Origin: Clostridiales bacterium
GTDB lineage: Bacteria > Bacillota > Clostridia > Christensenellales > Aristaeellaceae
Direction: 5' to 3'
DNA length: 35,168 bases
NCBI GenBank assembly: GCA_004555535.1
Contig: SFHU01000021.1
Span: 1 to 35,168 of the forward strand
Both the position numbers and the translations under genes were made by a program. Below are positions 15,359 through 23,915 of the stretch, one piece after another. The notes under the pieces are model-generated. The model did not search any database. It was not told the DNA's origin and saw only the letters and a list, made by a program, of their open reading frames with translations. How positions within the stretch are numbered: the stretch's first letter is position 1; every line of letters begins with the position of its first letter.

Positions 15359-17062
15359 TTACTCCTCGTCCTGGAGCGCGTCGAAGCCGTGCTCGCCCGT
15401 GCGGACCTTGATGACGTCCGCGACATCGTAGACGAAGATCTTGCCGTCGCCGATGTGGCCAGTGTAGAGCGCCTTGCGAGCCGTCTCCACGACCTTCTCC
15501 ACCGGGATGGCGGAAACGACGATCTCCAGCTTGATCTTCGGCAGCAGCATCACGTCGACCGGCACGCCGCGGTAATACTCCGCCGCGCCCTTCTGCTGGC
15601 CGCAGCCGGCGACGTTGGTCAGCGTCATGCCGGTCACGCCGATCTCGTTCATGGCGTTCTTGAGCGCCTCGAAGCGGGACTGACGCGTCAGGATGACGAC
15701 CTTGTGCATGGCCGCGGTGCTGCCCTCGGTGGAAACCTTCGTCACCGGGATCGCCTCTGCCGGCGTCGCGGCGACGTGCTCCTGGGCCTGCGCCTCGCCC
15801 AGGCCCGTGCCCAGCACGCTGACGACCGGCGCAAAGTCCGCATAGGCGCTCGTCAGGCCGTGCTCCGGCTTGTCCAGGCCCATGATCTCCTCCGCCGCGC
15901 TGACGCGCAGGCCGATGGTCTTCTTGAGGATCGTGAAGACGATGAACATCGTCACACTGACCCACGCGATGACGCTGACAACGCCCAGGATCTGGATGAG
16001 CAGCATGTGCGCGCCGCCGCCGTAGAAGAGGCCTTCCTTCGTCACCTCGTTGCCGGTGTAATAGGCGAACAGGCCGGTGAGGATGGTGCCCGTCGCGCCG
16101 CAGAGGCCATGCACGCCCACCGCGCCGACCGGGTCATCGACCTTGACCACCTGATCGATGAACTCGATGCCAAAGACCACGACAAAGCCCGCGATGATGC
16201 CGATGAGGGCCGCGCCCATGGGCGTCACCACGTCGCAGCCCGCCGTGATGGCGACCAGGCCCGCCAGGGAGCCGTTGAGCGTCATGGAGACATCCGGCTT
16301 CTTGTAGCGCACCCAGGTGATGCACATGACGGTCACGGTCGCCACAGCGGCGGCCAGGTTCGTCGTCACGAAGACGCGCGCGGCGGTCTCATCCGCTCCG
16401 CCCGTCAGCGCGACGGTGGAGCAGCCGTTGAAGCCAAACCAGCAGAACCAGAGGATGAAAACGCCCAGCGCGCCGAGGGTCAGCGAGTGGCCCGGAATCG
16501 CGCGCGCCTTGCCGTCCTTGCCGTATTTGCCGATGCGCGGGCCGAGGATCGCCGCGCCGATGAAGGCCGCGACGCCGCCGACCATGTGCACGGCCGTGGA
16601 GCCTGCAAAGTCATGGAAGCCCAGCTGCGCCAGCCAGCCGCCGCCCCAGATCCAATGGCCGGAAATCGGATAGATAAACGCCGAAATGACCATCGAATAG
16701 ATGCAGTAGGCGGAGAACTTCGTGCGCTCGGCCATCGCGCCGGAGACGATGGTCGCCGCCGTCGCGCAGAACACGGTCTGGAAGATCATCGTCGCCCAGT
16801 CGCCGCCCGCCGTGGAGAACAGGTCGAGACCGCCGATGAGCTTGCCCGTGCCGCCAAACATGATGCCAAAGCCGATGATCCAGAAGATCGGCGTGCCCAG
16901 AGAGAAGTCCATCAGGTTCTTCATGATGATATTGCCGGCGTTCTTGGCGCGGGTGAAGCCGGTCTCCACCATCGCGAAGCCCGCCTGCATGAAGAAGACG
17001 AGCGCCGCGCCCAGGAGTATCCATCCCGTATTCAGGGCCAGTTCCAAAGCCGTCGTATCCAT
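15359..17062 (-). CDS. amt: Ammonium channel fused to a PII signalling domain (Amt-GlnK fusion)
   Basis: Membrane protein of 567 aa. Residues 1 to about 410 form an eleven-helix Amt channel with the twin pore histidines His159 (AVHMVGG) and His318 (GVHGLCG). After a linker, residues 452-567 are a complete PII protein that aligns to E. coli GlnB without gaps through the T-loop. It keeps the B-loop GDGKIFVYDV and C-loop RTGE, which are ATP/2-oxoglutarate contacts. In the T-loop (QQKGAAEYYRGVPVDVMLLPK region) the GlnB Tyr46 is kept, but the uridylylated Tyr51 is Val502. The tethered domain therefore probably gates the pore by ligand binding alone. The start at 17062 has a GGGGG site. It lies 130 bp downstream of glutamine synthetase on the same strand, with a hairpin between. 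No separate glnK is present. Confidence 0.93.
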   Translation of the reverse strand: MDTTALELALNTGWILLGAALVFFMQAGFAMVETGFTRAKNAGNIIMKNLMDFSLGTPIFWIIGFGIMFGGTGKLIGGLDLFSTAGGDWATMIFQTVFCATAATIVSGAMAERTKFSAYCIYSMVISAFIYPISGHWIWGGGWLAQLGFHDFAGSTAVHMVGGVAAFIGAAILGPRIGKYGKDGKARAIPGHSLTLGALGVFILWFCWFGFNGCSTVALTGGADETAARVFVTTNLAAAVATVTVMCITWVRYKKPDVSMTLNGSLAGLVAITAGCDVVTPMGAALIGIIAGFVVVFGIEFIDQVVKVDDPVGAVGVHGLCGATGTILTGLFAYYTGNEVTKEGLFYGGGAHMLLIQILGVVSVIAWVSVTMFIVFTILKKTIGLRVSAAEEIMGLDKPEHGLTSAYADFAPVVSVLGTGLGEAQAQEHVAATPAEAIPVTKVSTEGSTAAMHKVVILTRQSRFEALKNAMNEIGVTGMTLTNVAGCGQQKGAAEYYRGVPVDVMLLPKIKLEIVVSAIPVEKVVETARKALYTGHIGDGKIFVYDVADVIKVRTGEHGFDALQDEE

Positions 17063-17112
17063 AGTGTATCCCCCTTTTTCGCCGGCCGTACAGCTGGCGT
17101 TTTATTACAAAA

Positions 17113-17158
17113 GGATGCGCATGCGGAATCCGTTCAAAAGCGATCCGCATGCACATCC
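17113..17158 (-). terminator. Terminator or attenuator between glnA and amt
   Basis: A 15-bp stem with one G-T-type mismatch (17113-17127 with 17144-17158) is followed on the minus strand by TTTTG. It separates glutamine synthetase from the Amt-PII gene. No strong promoter is visible between the two, so partial read-through is the simplest way to express amt. Confidence 0.68.
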
Positions 17159-17192
17159 TCGTGCAAGCATTGTATGCGGTTTTTATGCCCAA

Positions 17193-19268
17193 TCAGACGT
17201 AGAAGAGCAGGTCGGCGTAGGTCGGGAACGGCCAGGCCTTCTTGGCGACCAGCAGCTCGAGCTCGTCGGCAACCTTGCGGGCCGCCTCCATCGCCGGGAT
17301 GACGGTCTCATGATCGTACATCGCGCATTCAGTCGTGTCCGCCGGGCAGCCGTCGACAGCCGCCTCCAGCGCGCCCTGCAGGCTGATCAGCTCGGCGGTC
17401 TTCTCGGTCAGCTCCCTGACCTTGGCCACCTCGGCAGGTGCGTCGACGCCGATACTCTTCTTGAGCGCGACGGTCTCCGCCAGCTCCTTCGAATAGCCGA
17501 TGCAGGCCGGGACGATCTGCTTCTTGAGGATGTCCAGACTCGCCATCGCTTCGATGTGGATCACCTTGACGTATTCCTCCAGCGAGATCTCCTGGCGGGA
17601 CTTCATCTCGGTGAGCGAATAGACGCCATGGCGGGCAAAGAGCTCGACGTTCTTCTCGTCCGTGTAATGGACGACGGCCTCCGGCGTGGAGCGCAGGTTG
17701 AGCAGGCCGCGCTTTTCCGCCTCAATGGGCCATTCGGCGCTGTAGCCGTTGCCGTTGAAGAGGATCTTCTGATGCGCGGAGAGCTCGCGCTTGATGAGCG
17801 TGGCCAGCGCGGTGTCAAAGTCCTCCGCCTTCTCCAGCTCGTCCGCGAACAGCAGCAGCGAATCGGCCACAGCGGTGTTGAGCATGACGTTCGTGCAGGC
17901 GATGTTGAAGGAAGAGCCCGGCATGCGGAACTCGAACTTGTTGCCCGTGAACGCAAACGGCGAGGTGCGGTTGCGGTCGGAGTTGTCGGTCGGGATCGTC
18001 GGCAGGACGGAAACGCCGATGTCCATGATCTTCTTGCCAGCGGCCTTGTAGCCCGCGCCGGAAACGATGGAATCGATGACTGCGGCGAGCTCGTCGCCCA
18101 CATACATGGAGACGATCGCGGGCGGGGCCTCGTTGGCGCCCAGGCGATGGTCGTTGCCGGCGCTGGCCACGGAGATGCGCAGCAGATCCTGATAGTCGTC
18201 GACCGCCTTGATGACCGCCGTCAGGAAGAGCAGGAACTGCGCGTTCTCCATCGGCGTGACGCCCGGATCGAGCAGGTTCTCGCCCTTGTCGGTGGAGATG
18301 GACCAGTTGTTGTGCTTGCCGGAGCCGTTGACGCCCTCGAACGGCTTCTCATGGAGCAGGCAGACGAATCCGTGGCGGTCGGCGACCTTCTTCATGATCT
18401 CCATGGAGAGCTGGTTGTGGTCGGTGGCGATGTTCGCGGTGGCGAAAATCGGCGCCATCTCGTGCTGCGCCGGCGCGACCTCGTTGTGCTCGGTCTTGGC
18501 GTTGATGCCCAGCTTCCAGAGCTCCTCATCGAGGTCCTCCATGAACGCCTTGACGCGCGGGCGGATCGAGCCGAAGTAGTGATCCTCGAGTTCCTGGCCC
18601 TTGGGCGGCATCGCGCCAAAGAGCGTGCGGCCGGTCAGGATCAGATCGGGGCGCTTCTTGTAGTCCTCTTTATCAATGAGGAAGTATTCCTGCTCCGGGC
18701 CGACAGTCGTCGTCACGCGGGCGACGTCCTTGCCAAAGAGCTTCAGCACGCGGCAGGCCTGCTTGCTGATGGCCTCCATCGAGCGCAGCAGCGGGGTCTT
18801 CTTATCGAGGATCTCGCCGGTGTAGGAGCAGAACGCCGTCGGGATGCACAGCGTGTCATCCTTGATGAAGGCGTAGCTGGTCGGGTCCCATGCGGTATAG
18901 CCGCGAGCCTCAAACGTCGCGCGCAGACCGCCGGAAGGGAAGGAGGAGGCGTCCGGCTCGCCCTTGATGAGCTCCTTGCCGGAGAACTCCATGATCACCG
19001 TGCCGTCGGCGCAGGGAGAGATGAAGGAATCATGCTTCTCCGCCGTGATGCCGGTCATCGGCTGGAACCAGTGGGTAAAATGCGTTGCGCCCTTTTCAAT
19101 CGCCCAGTCCTTCATTGCATTGGCGACGACGCCCGCAATCTGCGCATCCAGCGCGGTTCCCTGGCGGATCGTGCACTTGAGCGCCTTGTAGACATCCTTG
19201 GGCAGGCGCTCCTTCATGACGGCCTCGTTGAAGACCATGCTGCCAAAGAGTTCAGGGACTTTCTTCAT
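17193..19268 (-). CDS. glnN: Glutamine synthetase type III
   Basis: ATP-dependent synthesis of glutamine from glutamate and ammonium; 691 aa, the length of the GSIII family and about 250 longer than GSI. Family-specific blocks seen include the N-terminal ELFGSMVFNEAVMKERLP, GPEQEYFLID (metal ligand Glu), NEVAPAQHEMAPIF, FEGVNGSGKHNNWS, and RNRTSPFAFTGNKFEFR. The C-terminal helical region with KKSIGVDAPAEV is typical of GSIII. The start at 19268 (MKKVPELFG) has GGGAGAG upstream and matches the family N-terminus; an in-frame upstream extension runs through the promoter and is rejected. It is transcribed divergently from the split glutamate synthase and followed by the Amt-PII fusion, which makes it the hub of the local ammonium assimilation module. 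GSIII is not controlled by adenylylation. Confidence 0.96.
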   Translation of the reverse strand: MKKVPELFGSMVFNEAVMKERLPKDVYKALKCTIRQGTALDAQIAGVVANAMKDWAIEKGATHFTHWFQPMTGITAEKHDSFISPCADGTVIMEFSGKELIKGEPDASSFPSGGLRATFEARGYTAWDPTSYAFIKDDTLCIPTAFCSYTGEILDKKTPLLRSMEAISKQACRVLKLFGKDVARVTTTVGPEQEYFLIDKEDYKKRPDLILTGRTLFGAMPPKGQELEDHYFGSIRPRVKAFMEDLDEELWKLGINAKTEHNEVAPAQHEMAPIFATANIATDHNQLSMEIMKKVADRHGFVCLLHEKPFEGVNGSGKHNNWSISTDKGENLLDPGVTPMENAQFLLFLTAVIKAVDDYQDLLRISVASAGNDHRLGANEAPPAIVSMYVGDELAAVIDSIVSGAGYKAAGKKIMDIGVSVLPTIPTDNSDRNRTSPFAFTGNKFEFRMPGSSFNIACTNVMLNTAVADSLLLFADELEKAEDFDTALATLIKRELSAHQKILFNGNGYSAEWPIEAEKRGLLNLRSTPEAVVHYTDEKNVELFARHGVYSLTEMKSRQEISLEEYVKVIHIEAMASLDILKKQIVPACIGYSKELAETVALKKSIGVDAPAEVAKVRELTEKTAELISLQGALEAAVDGCPADTTECAMYDHETVIPAMEAARKVADELELLVAKKAWPFPTYADLLFYV

Positions 19269-19287
19269 CGTGATCTCTCCCATCTGC

Positions 19288-19303
19288 CGCCGGCTTGCCG
19301 GCG
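19288..19303 (-). promoter_or_regulatory. Perfect hairpin in the glutamine synthetase leader
   Basis: CGCCGGC and GCCGGCG (7-bp arms, 2-nt centre) lie between the promoter and the ribosome binding site of the glnN mRNA. Without a T-run it is not a terminator; it may affect mRNA stability or translation. Confidence 0.45.
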
Positions 19304-19344
19304 TTTTGCGTTTCGGGCGCGTCGCGCTCCGTTCAACGTGCGTC

Positions 19345-19373
19345 AGTATAGCGGATTTAAGGCCGTTCGTCAA
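19345..19373 (-). promoter_or_regulatory. Promoter of glutamine synthetase
   Basis: On the minus strand TTGACG (19373-19368), a 17-nt spacer and TATACT (19350-19345): a near-consensus housekeeping-sigma promoter. About 125 bp of AT-rich DNA separates it from the divergent glutamate synthase promoter and may hold regulator sites. Confidence 0.8.
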
Positions 19374-19497
19374 CCAGTTTTTTGCATTTTCTAAATGTTT
19401 CGAGAGCATTTCCTGCAATTTTAACGAGATTTAATGCTATTTCTGAGCGAAATTAAATGTCTTTTCGATAAAACTTCATTTTCTTCGCCTTCACCCA

Positions 19498-19526
19498 TTT
19501 ACATCCGCGTCCCTTCTTGTTATAAT
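19498..19526 (+). promoter_or_regulatory. Promoter of the split glutamate synthase operon
   Basis: TTTACA (19498-19503), a 17-nt spacer and TATAAT (19521-19526), with TGT just upstream of the -10 as an extended element. A strong promoter, with a leader of about 60 nt. Confidence 0.82.
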
Positions 19527-19591
19527 AGACGCAATTCACCGCACCTTTTCCTGCGGGAAGTCAACGCTCTTTTAGTAAAGGAGGACCCTCC

Positions 19592-20719
19592 ATGCTCAAG
19601 GAAGGCCAAATCCATATTCCCTCCGGCTGCGCGATCTCCGGCATCTTCTCCAAATCAGGGCGCAGGGTCTCCGGCGACGCGATTATCCGCTCCATTGCCC
19701 CGATGCACGACCGCTCCAACGGTCTGGGCGGCGGCTTTGCCGGCTATGGCATCTATCCGCAGTACGCCGATTCCTACGCGTTTCATCTCTTCTATGACAC
19801 GCCCGAAGCACGCAAGGCCTGCGAAACCTATCTGGAGGGCTTCTTCGACGTCGTCAGCTACGAAAAGATCCCGACGCGACGCATTCCTTCCATTACCCAT
19901 GAGCCGATGATCTGGCGCTACTTCCTCTCGCCAAAGAAGACTGTGCTTGAGGAGAGCCAGCTTGACGAGAAGGAATACGTCGTGCAGCGCGTGCTCCACG
20001 TCAACGCGCAGATCGAGGGCGCTTTCGTCTTCTCCAGCGGCAAGAATATGGGCGTCTTCAAGGCCGTCGGCTTCCCGGAGGACGTCGGCGAGTTCTACCG
20101 GCTCGACGAATATGCCGGTTACTCCTGGACGGCGCACGGCCGCTATCCGACCAACACACCCGGCTGGTGGGGCGGCGCGCACCCCTTCGCGCTGCTTGAC
20201 TGCACGGTCGTCCACAACGGCGAAATCTCCAGCTACGACGCCAACCGCCGCTTCATCGAGATGTTCGGCTACGCCTGCACGCTCAAGACCGACACCGAGG
20301 CCATCACCTACATCATCGATTACCTCGTGCGCAAGCGCGGGCTGACCCTGGAGGAGACCGCAGGCGTCATCGCCGCGCCCTTCTGGTCCACCATCGCCGC
20401 GATGCCCGAGCCGCAGAGGACGCGCGCGGCCTACCTGCGCAACGCCTTCTCGAGCCTGCTGATCAACGGCCCGTTCTCCATCCTCGTCGGCTTTGACGGC
20501 GGCATGATGGCGCTCAACGACCGCCTCAAGCTCCGCTCGATGGTCGTGGGCGAAAAGGATGACATGGTCTATTTCGCCTCGGAGGAATGCGCCATCCGCG
20601 TGATCTCGCCGGAGCTCGACCGCATCTGGTCGCCCGGCGGCGGCCAGCCGGTCGTCGTGACGCTCGAGCCTGAGGCCGCGAAGCGGCTGGGCATTCAACT
20701 GAAAGGAGGCGAGGCGTAA
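19592..20719 (+). CDS. Split glutamate synthase, glutaminase (class II amidotransferase) subunit
   Basis: 375-aa Ntn-type glutaminase that releases ammonia from glutamine for the synthase subunit encoded next. It corresponds to the N-terminal domain of classical GltB, here a separate protein. The nucleophile Cys is Cys13 in SGCAISGIFSK, so a 12-residue propeptide must be removed to expose it, as in large-subunit GOGAT precursors. Further class II motifs are HGRYPTNTPGWWGGAHPF and VVHNGEISSYDANRR, with the expected Arg and Asn-Gly substrate contacts, and KTDTEAITY. The start at 19592 has AAAGGAGG. It is the first of five genes with overlapping or very short junctions. The stop overlaps the next start by one base (TAATG). 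Confidence 0.93.
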   Translation: MLKEGQIHIPSGCAISGIFSKSGRRVSGDAIIRSIAPMHDRSNGLGGGFAGYGIYPQYADSYAFHLFYDTPEARKACETYLEGFFDVVSYEKIPTRRIPSITHEPMIWRYFLSPKKTVLEESQLDEKEYVVQRVLHVNAQIEGAFVFSSGKNMGVFKAVGFPEDVGEFYRLDEYAGYSWTAHGRYPTNTPGWWGGAHPFALLDCTVVHNGEISSYDANRRFIEMFGYACTLKTDTEAITYIIDYLVRKRGLTLEETAGVIAAPFWSTIAAMPEPQRTRAAYLRNAFSSLLINGPFSILVGFDGGMMALNDRLKLRSMVVGEKDDMVYFASEECAIRVISPELDRIWSPGGGQPVVVTLEPEAAKRLGIQLKGGEA

Positions 20720-22224
20720 TGGCCATCGACTTTCTCTATCCTCAATATGAAGTCATCCGCAATCCGCAGCGCTGCATCTCCTGCCGCGCCTGCGAGCGCC
20801 AGTGCGCCAACGGCGTGCATCATTATGATGTGGATTTTGGCTGCATGATGAGCGACGAGAGCAAGTGCGTCGCCTGCCATCGCTGCGTCTCCCTCTGCCC
20901 GACGCGCGCGCTCAAGATCGTCAAGACCGACCACACCTTCAAGGAAAACGCCAACTGGACCGGTAAGGCCATCTCCGAGGTCTATCGCCAGGCCGGCACC
21001 GGCGGCGTGCTCCTCTCCTCGATGGGCAACCCGGAGCCCTATCCGATCTACTGGGACAAGCTTCTCATCAACGCCTCGCAGGTCACGAACCCCTCCATCG
21101 ATCCGCTGCGCGAGCCGATGGAGACGCGCACGACGCTGGGCGCCAAGCCGCAGGCCATCGAGCGTGACAAGGACGGCAACCTCGTTGATAACATGCCGCC
21201 GCAGCTGACGCTCAACATTCCGGTCATGTTCTCCGCCATGAGCTACGGCTCCATCTCCTACAATGCGCATGCCTCTCTCGCCCGCGCGGCCACGGCGCTG
21301 GGCACCTACTACAACACCGGCGAGGGCGGATTGCATCAGGACTTCTACCAGTACGGCCCCCACACCATCGTGCAGGTGGCCTCCGGCCGCTTCGGCGTGC
21401 ATCCGGACTACCTCAACGCCGGCGCGGCGGTCGAGATCAAGATGGGCCAGGGCGCAAAGCCCGGCATTGGCGGCCATCTGCCGGGCATCAAGGTTGGCGC
21501 GGACATCTCCCGCACGCGCATGATTCCGGAAGGCACGGACGCCATTTCCCCCGCCCCGCACCACGACATCTACTCCATCGAGGACCTGCGCCAGCTCGTC
21601 TATTCCATTAAGGAAGCGACGCATTACAAGAAGCCCGTCATCGTCAAGATCGCCGCCGTTCACAACGTCGCCGCTATCGCCTCCGGCATCGCGCGCTCCG
21701 GCGCGGACATCATCGCCATCGACGGCTTCCGCGGCGGTACCGGCGCGGCGCCGACCCGCATCCGCGACAACGTCGGCATCCCGATTGAGCTGGCGCTCGC
21801 CGCCGTCGATCAGCGTCTGCGCGAGGAGGGCATCCGCGACCGCGTGAGCATCGTCATCGGCGGCTCCGTTCGCAACAGCGCTGATCTCGTCAAGGCCATC
21901 GCGCTGGGCGCGGACGCAGTCTATATCGCCACGGCGGCGCTGCTGGCGCTCGGCTGCCACCTGTGCCGCTCCTGCCAGACGGGCAAGTGCAACTGGGGCA
22001 TCGCCACGCAGCGCCCGGAGCTCGTCAAGCGCCTCAACCCCGACATCGGCGAAAAGCGCCTCATCAACCTGCTCACGAGCTGGGATCACGAGCTCAAGGA
22101 AATGATGGGCGGCATGGGCATCAACTCCATCGAGGCCCTGCGGGGCAACCGCCTCATGCTGCGCGGCATCGGCCTGACGCAGAAGGAGCTCGATATTCTG
22201 GGCGTCAAGCACGCCGGAGAGTGA
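20719..22224 (+). CDS. gltB: Split glutamate synthase, FMN synthase subunit with N-terminal ferredoxin domain
   Basis: 501-aa catalytic subunit that reduces the 2-iminoglutarate formed from 2-oxoglutarate and ammonia. The N-terminus has two CxxCxxCxxxC motifs (Cys19/22/25/29 and Cys50/53/56/60) for two 4Fe-4S clusters. The FMN-binding TIM barrel follows, with VMFSAMSYGSISYNAH, GEGGLHQD and GFRGGTGAAPT. A cysteine group at 413-424 (CHLCRSCQTGKC) lies where GOGAT enzymes hold their 3Fe-4S cluster. The start at 20719 is coupled to the amidotransferase stop, with AAAGGAGG at 20702-20709. This domain order (ferredoxin plus synthase, no amidotransferase) is that of archaeal-type glutamate synthase, also found in anaerobic bacteria. 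Confidence 0.94.
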   Translation: MAIDFLYPQYEVIRNPQRCISCRACERQCANGVHHYDVDFGCMMSDESKCVACHRCVSLCPTRALKIVKTDHTFKENANWTGKAISEVYRQAGTGGVLLSSMGNPEPYPIYWDKLLINASQVTNPSIDPLREPMETRTTLGAKPQAIERDKDGNLVDNMPPQLTLNIPVMFSAMSYGSISYNAHASLARAATALGTYYNTGEGGLHQDFYQYGPHTIVQVASGRFGVHPDYLNAGAAVEIKMGQGAKPGIGGHLPGIKVGADISRTRMIPEGTDAISPAPHHDIYSIEDLRQLVYSIKEATHYKKPVIVKIAAVHNVAAIASGIARSGADIIAIDGFRGGTGAAPTRIRDNVGIPIELALAAVDQRLREEGIRDRVSIVIGGSVRNSADLVKAIALGADAVYIATAALLALGCHLCRSCQTGKCNWGIATQRPELVKRLNPDIGEKRLINLLTSWDHELKEMMGGMGINSIEALRGNRLMLRGIGLTQKELDILGVKHAGE

Positions 22225-22234
22225 GGAAAGCGCG

Positions 22235-22663
22235 ATGAAAAAGGTTTACGTCAACGAAAAATGGTGCCTGGGCTGCCATCTTTGCGAATACTACTGCGCC
22301 TTCGCCAATTCCGGCAAGTCGAGCATGATCAAGGCGCTCAAGGACCATCACATCGTCCCCCGCATCCGCATCGAGGAGCGCGGCAACATTTCCTTCGCCG
22401 TCTCCTGCCGCCATTGCACGGATCCGCTCTGCGTCAAGAGCTGCATCTCCGGCGCGCTGAGCATCGTCGACGGCGCGGTCTTCATCGACAGCGACAAATG
22501 CGTCGGCTGCTGCTCCTGCATCATGTCCTGCCCCTATGGCGCGCTGAGCCACAACGAGAACGGCGTCATTCAGAAGTGCGAGCTCTGCCAGAAGAACGAG
22601 TTCGGCGTGCCGCTGTGCGTGCAGGGCTGCCCGAACAAGGCCATCGTGTACGAAGAAAGATGA
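22235..22663 (+). CDS. Four-cluster 4Fe-4S electron-transfer subunit of the split glutamate synthase
   Basis: 142-aa iron-sulfur protein of the HycB/DmsB-like type. Sixteen Cys can be assigned to four clusters: Cys11/14/17/21, Cys58/61/66/70, Cys89/92/95/99 and Cys115/118/128/132; an extra Cys93 sits inside the third motif. It has no signal peptide, so it is cytoplasmic. It starts ten bases after the synthase stop, with GAGGAAAG upstream, and is followed within 11 bases by a flavin oxidoreductase. It probably carries electrons from that flavoprotein to the synthase subunit. The role is assigned from context and cluster content rather than from a unique motif. Confidence 0.88.
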   Translation: MKKVYVNEKWCLGCHLCEYYCAFANSGKSSMIKALKDHHIVPRIRIEERGNISFAVSCRHCTDPLCVKSCISGALSIVDGAVFIDSDKCVGCCSCIMSCPYGALSHNENGVIQKCELCQKNEFGVPLCVQGCPNKAIVYEER

Positions 22664-22673
22664 GGTGATCTCC

Positions 22674-23915
22674 ATGCGTTATGTCATCATCGGCGGAAGC
22701 GCCGCAGCCGTCGGCTGCATCGAGGGCATCCGCGCGCTCGACAAGGAGGGCGAGATCACCCTCGTCTCCTCCGAGCCCTATGCCTTTTACGGCCGCCCGC
22801 TGATTTCCTACCTGCTCGAGGGCAAGACGACGCAGGAAAAGCTCCTGCGCTATCGCCCCGCGGATTACGAGGAGAAGAAGGGCGTGCACGCTCTGCGCGG
22901 CGTGCGCGCCGAGGCCATCGACGCCGCCGCGCATACGGTGTCCCTCTCAAGCGGCGAAACCCTGCCCTACGACAAGCTCTGCCTGGCGGTCGGCTCCTCG
23001 CCGTTCGTCCCGCCGACGCAGGGCTATGACACCGTGCCCGCCAAGAACTGCTTTACGACGCTCGACGACGCCCTCGCCCTGCAGGCAATGCTGGGGCAGG
23101 ACAAGGCAAAGCGCGTGCTGATCGTCGGCGCGGGCCTGATCGGCCTCAAGTGCGCGGAGGGCATCCTCCCCCTCGCCGCCTCCATCGACGTGGTCGACCT
23201 CGCGCCGCGCATCCTCTCGACCGTGCTGCCGCAGGAGCCCGCCGCGATCGTACAAAAGCATATCGAGCGCGCCGGCGTGCGCTTCCACCTTGGCCAGAGC
23301 GTCACGCGCTTTGAGCGGAACGTCGCCCATCTTTCCGGCGGCGATACGCTGGCCTTCGACGTGCTCGTCATGGCCGTCGGCGTGCGCGCCAATACGCAGC
23401 TGGCGCAGACCGCCGGTCTCGCGCTCGAGCGCGGCATTGTCGTGGACGAGGGCTGCCGCACAAGCGAAGCGGATATCTTCGCCGCGGGCGACTGCACCGT
23501 CAGCCTCGACCCGGACACCGGCAAGCGCCGCGCGCTGGCCATCTGGCCCAACGCCTCCATGCAGGGCGACACGGCGGGCCGCAACATGGCCGGAGGTCAC
23601 GCCGTGCACGACAAGGGCATCCCGATGAACGCGACCGGCTTCATGGGCCTGCACCTCATCAGCGCGGGCAGCTACGACGGCGAGCCGCTGCTCAGCCGCA
23701 AGGGCGACAGCTACAAGCTGCTCTACACGCGCGACGACAGGCTCGTCGGCTTCATCCTCCTGGGCGACATCGACCGCGCAGGCATCTACACGGCGCTCGT
23801 GCGCGAGCGGACGCCGCTCTCCACGATCGACTTTGAGCTCATCCGGGAAACCCCGCAGCTGATGGCCTTCTCGGCCACCGAGCGCGCAATGAAGCTGGGA
23901 GGTGGTGCACTGTGA
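22674..23915 (+). CDS. FAD-dependent pyridine-nucleotide oxidoreductase of the split glutamate synthase
   Basis: 413-aa flavoprotein with two Rossmann folds. The N-terminal FAD motif is IIGGSAAAVGC (residues 4-14), the NAD(P)H motif is LIVGAGLIGLKCAEG (Gly152/154/157), and the second FAD contact is DIFAAGDCT. It resembles NADH-dependent nitrite reductase/rubredoxin reductase type enzymes and would bring electrons from NAD(P)H into the GOGAT complex in place of GltD. The start at 22674 is chosen because GAGGTGAT sits six bases upstream; a GTG three codons earlier overlaps that site. The gene ends in a GTGA overlap with the next start. NADH versus NADPH preference is not decided by eye. Confidence 0.92.
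   Translation: MRYVIIGGSAAAVGCIEGIRALDKEGEITLVSSEPYAFYGRPLISYLLEGKTTQEKLLRYRPADYEEKKGVHALRGVRAEAIDAAAHTVSLSSGETLPYDKLCLAVGSSPFVPPTQGYDTVPAKNCFTTLDDALALQAMLGQDKAKRVLIVGAGLIGLKCAEGILPLAASIDVVDLAPRILSTVLPQEPAAIVQKHIERAGVRFHLGQSVTRFERNVAHLSGGDTLAFDVLVMAVGVRANTQLAQTAGLALERGIVVDEGCRTSEADIFAAGDCTVSLDPDTGKRRALAIWPNASMQGDTAGRNMAGGHAVHDKGIPMNATGFMGLHLISAGSYDGEPLLSRKGDSYKLLYTRDDRLVGFILLGDIDRAGIYTALVRERTPLSTIDFELIRETPQLMAFSATERAMKLGGGAL

Noticed and set aside
16722..19394. 890-codon open frame antisense to glnN and the start of amt
   Set aside because: The real genes on the other strand have complete motifs, promoters and ribosome binding sites; this frame has none.
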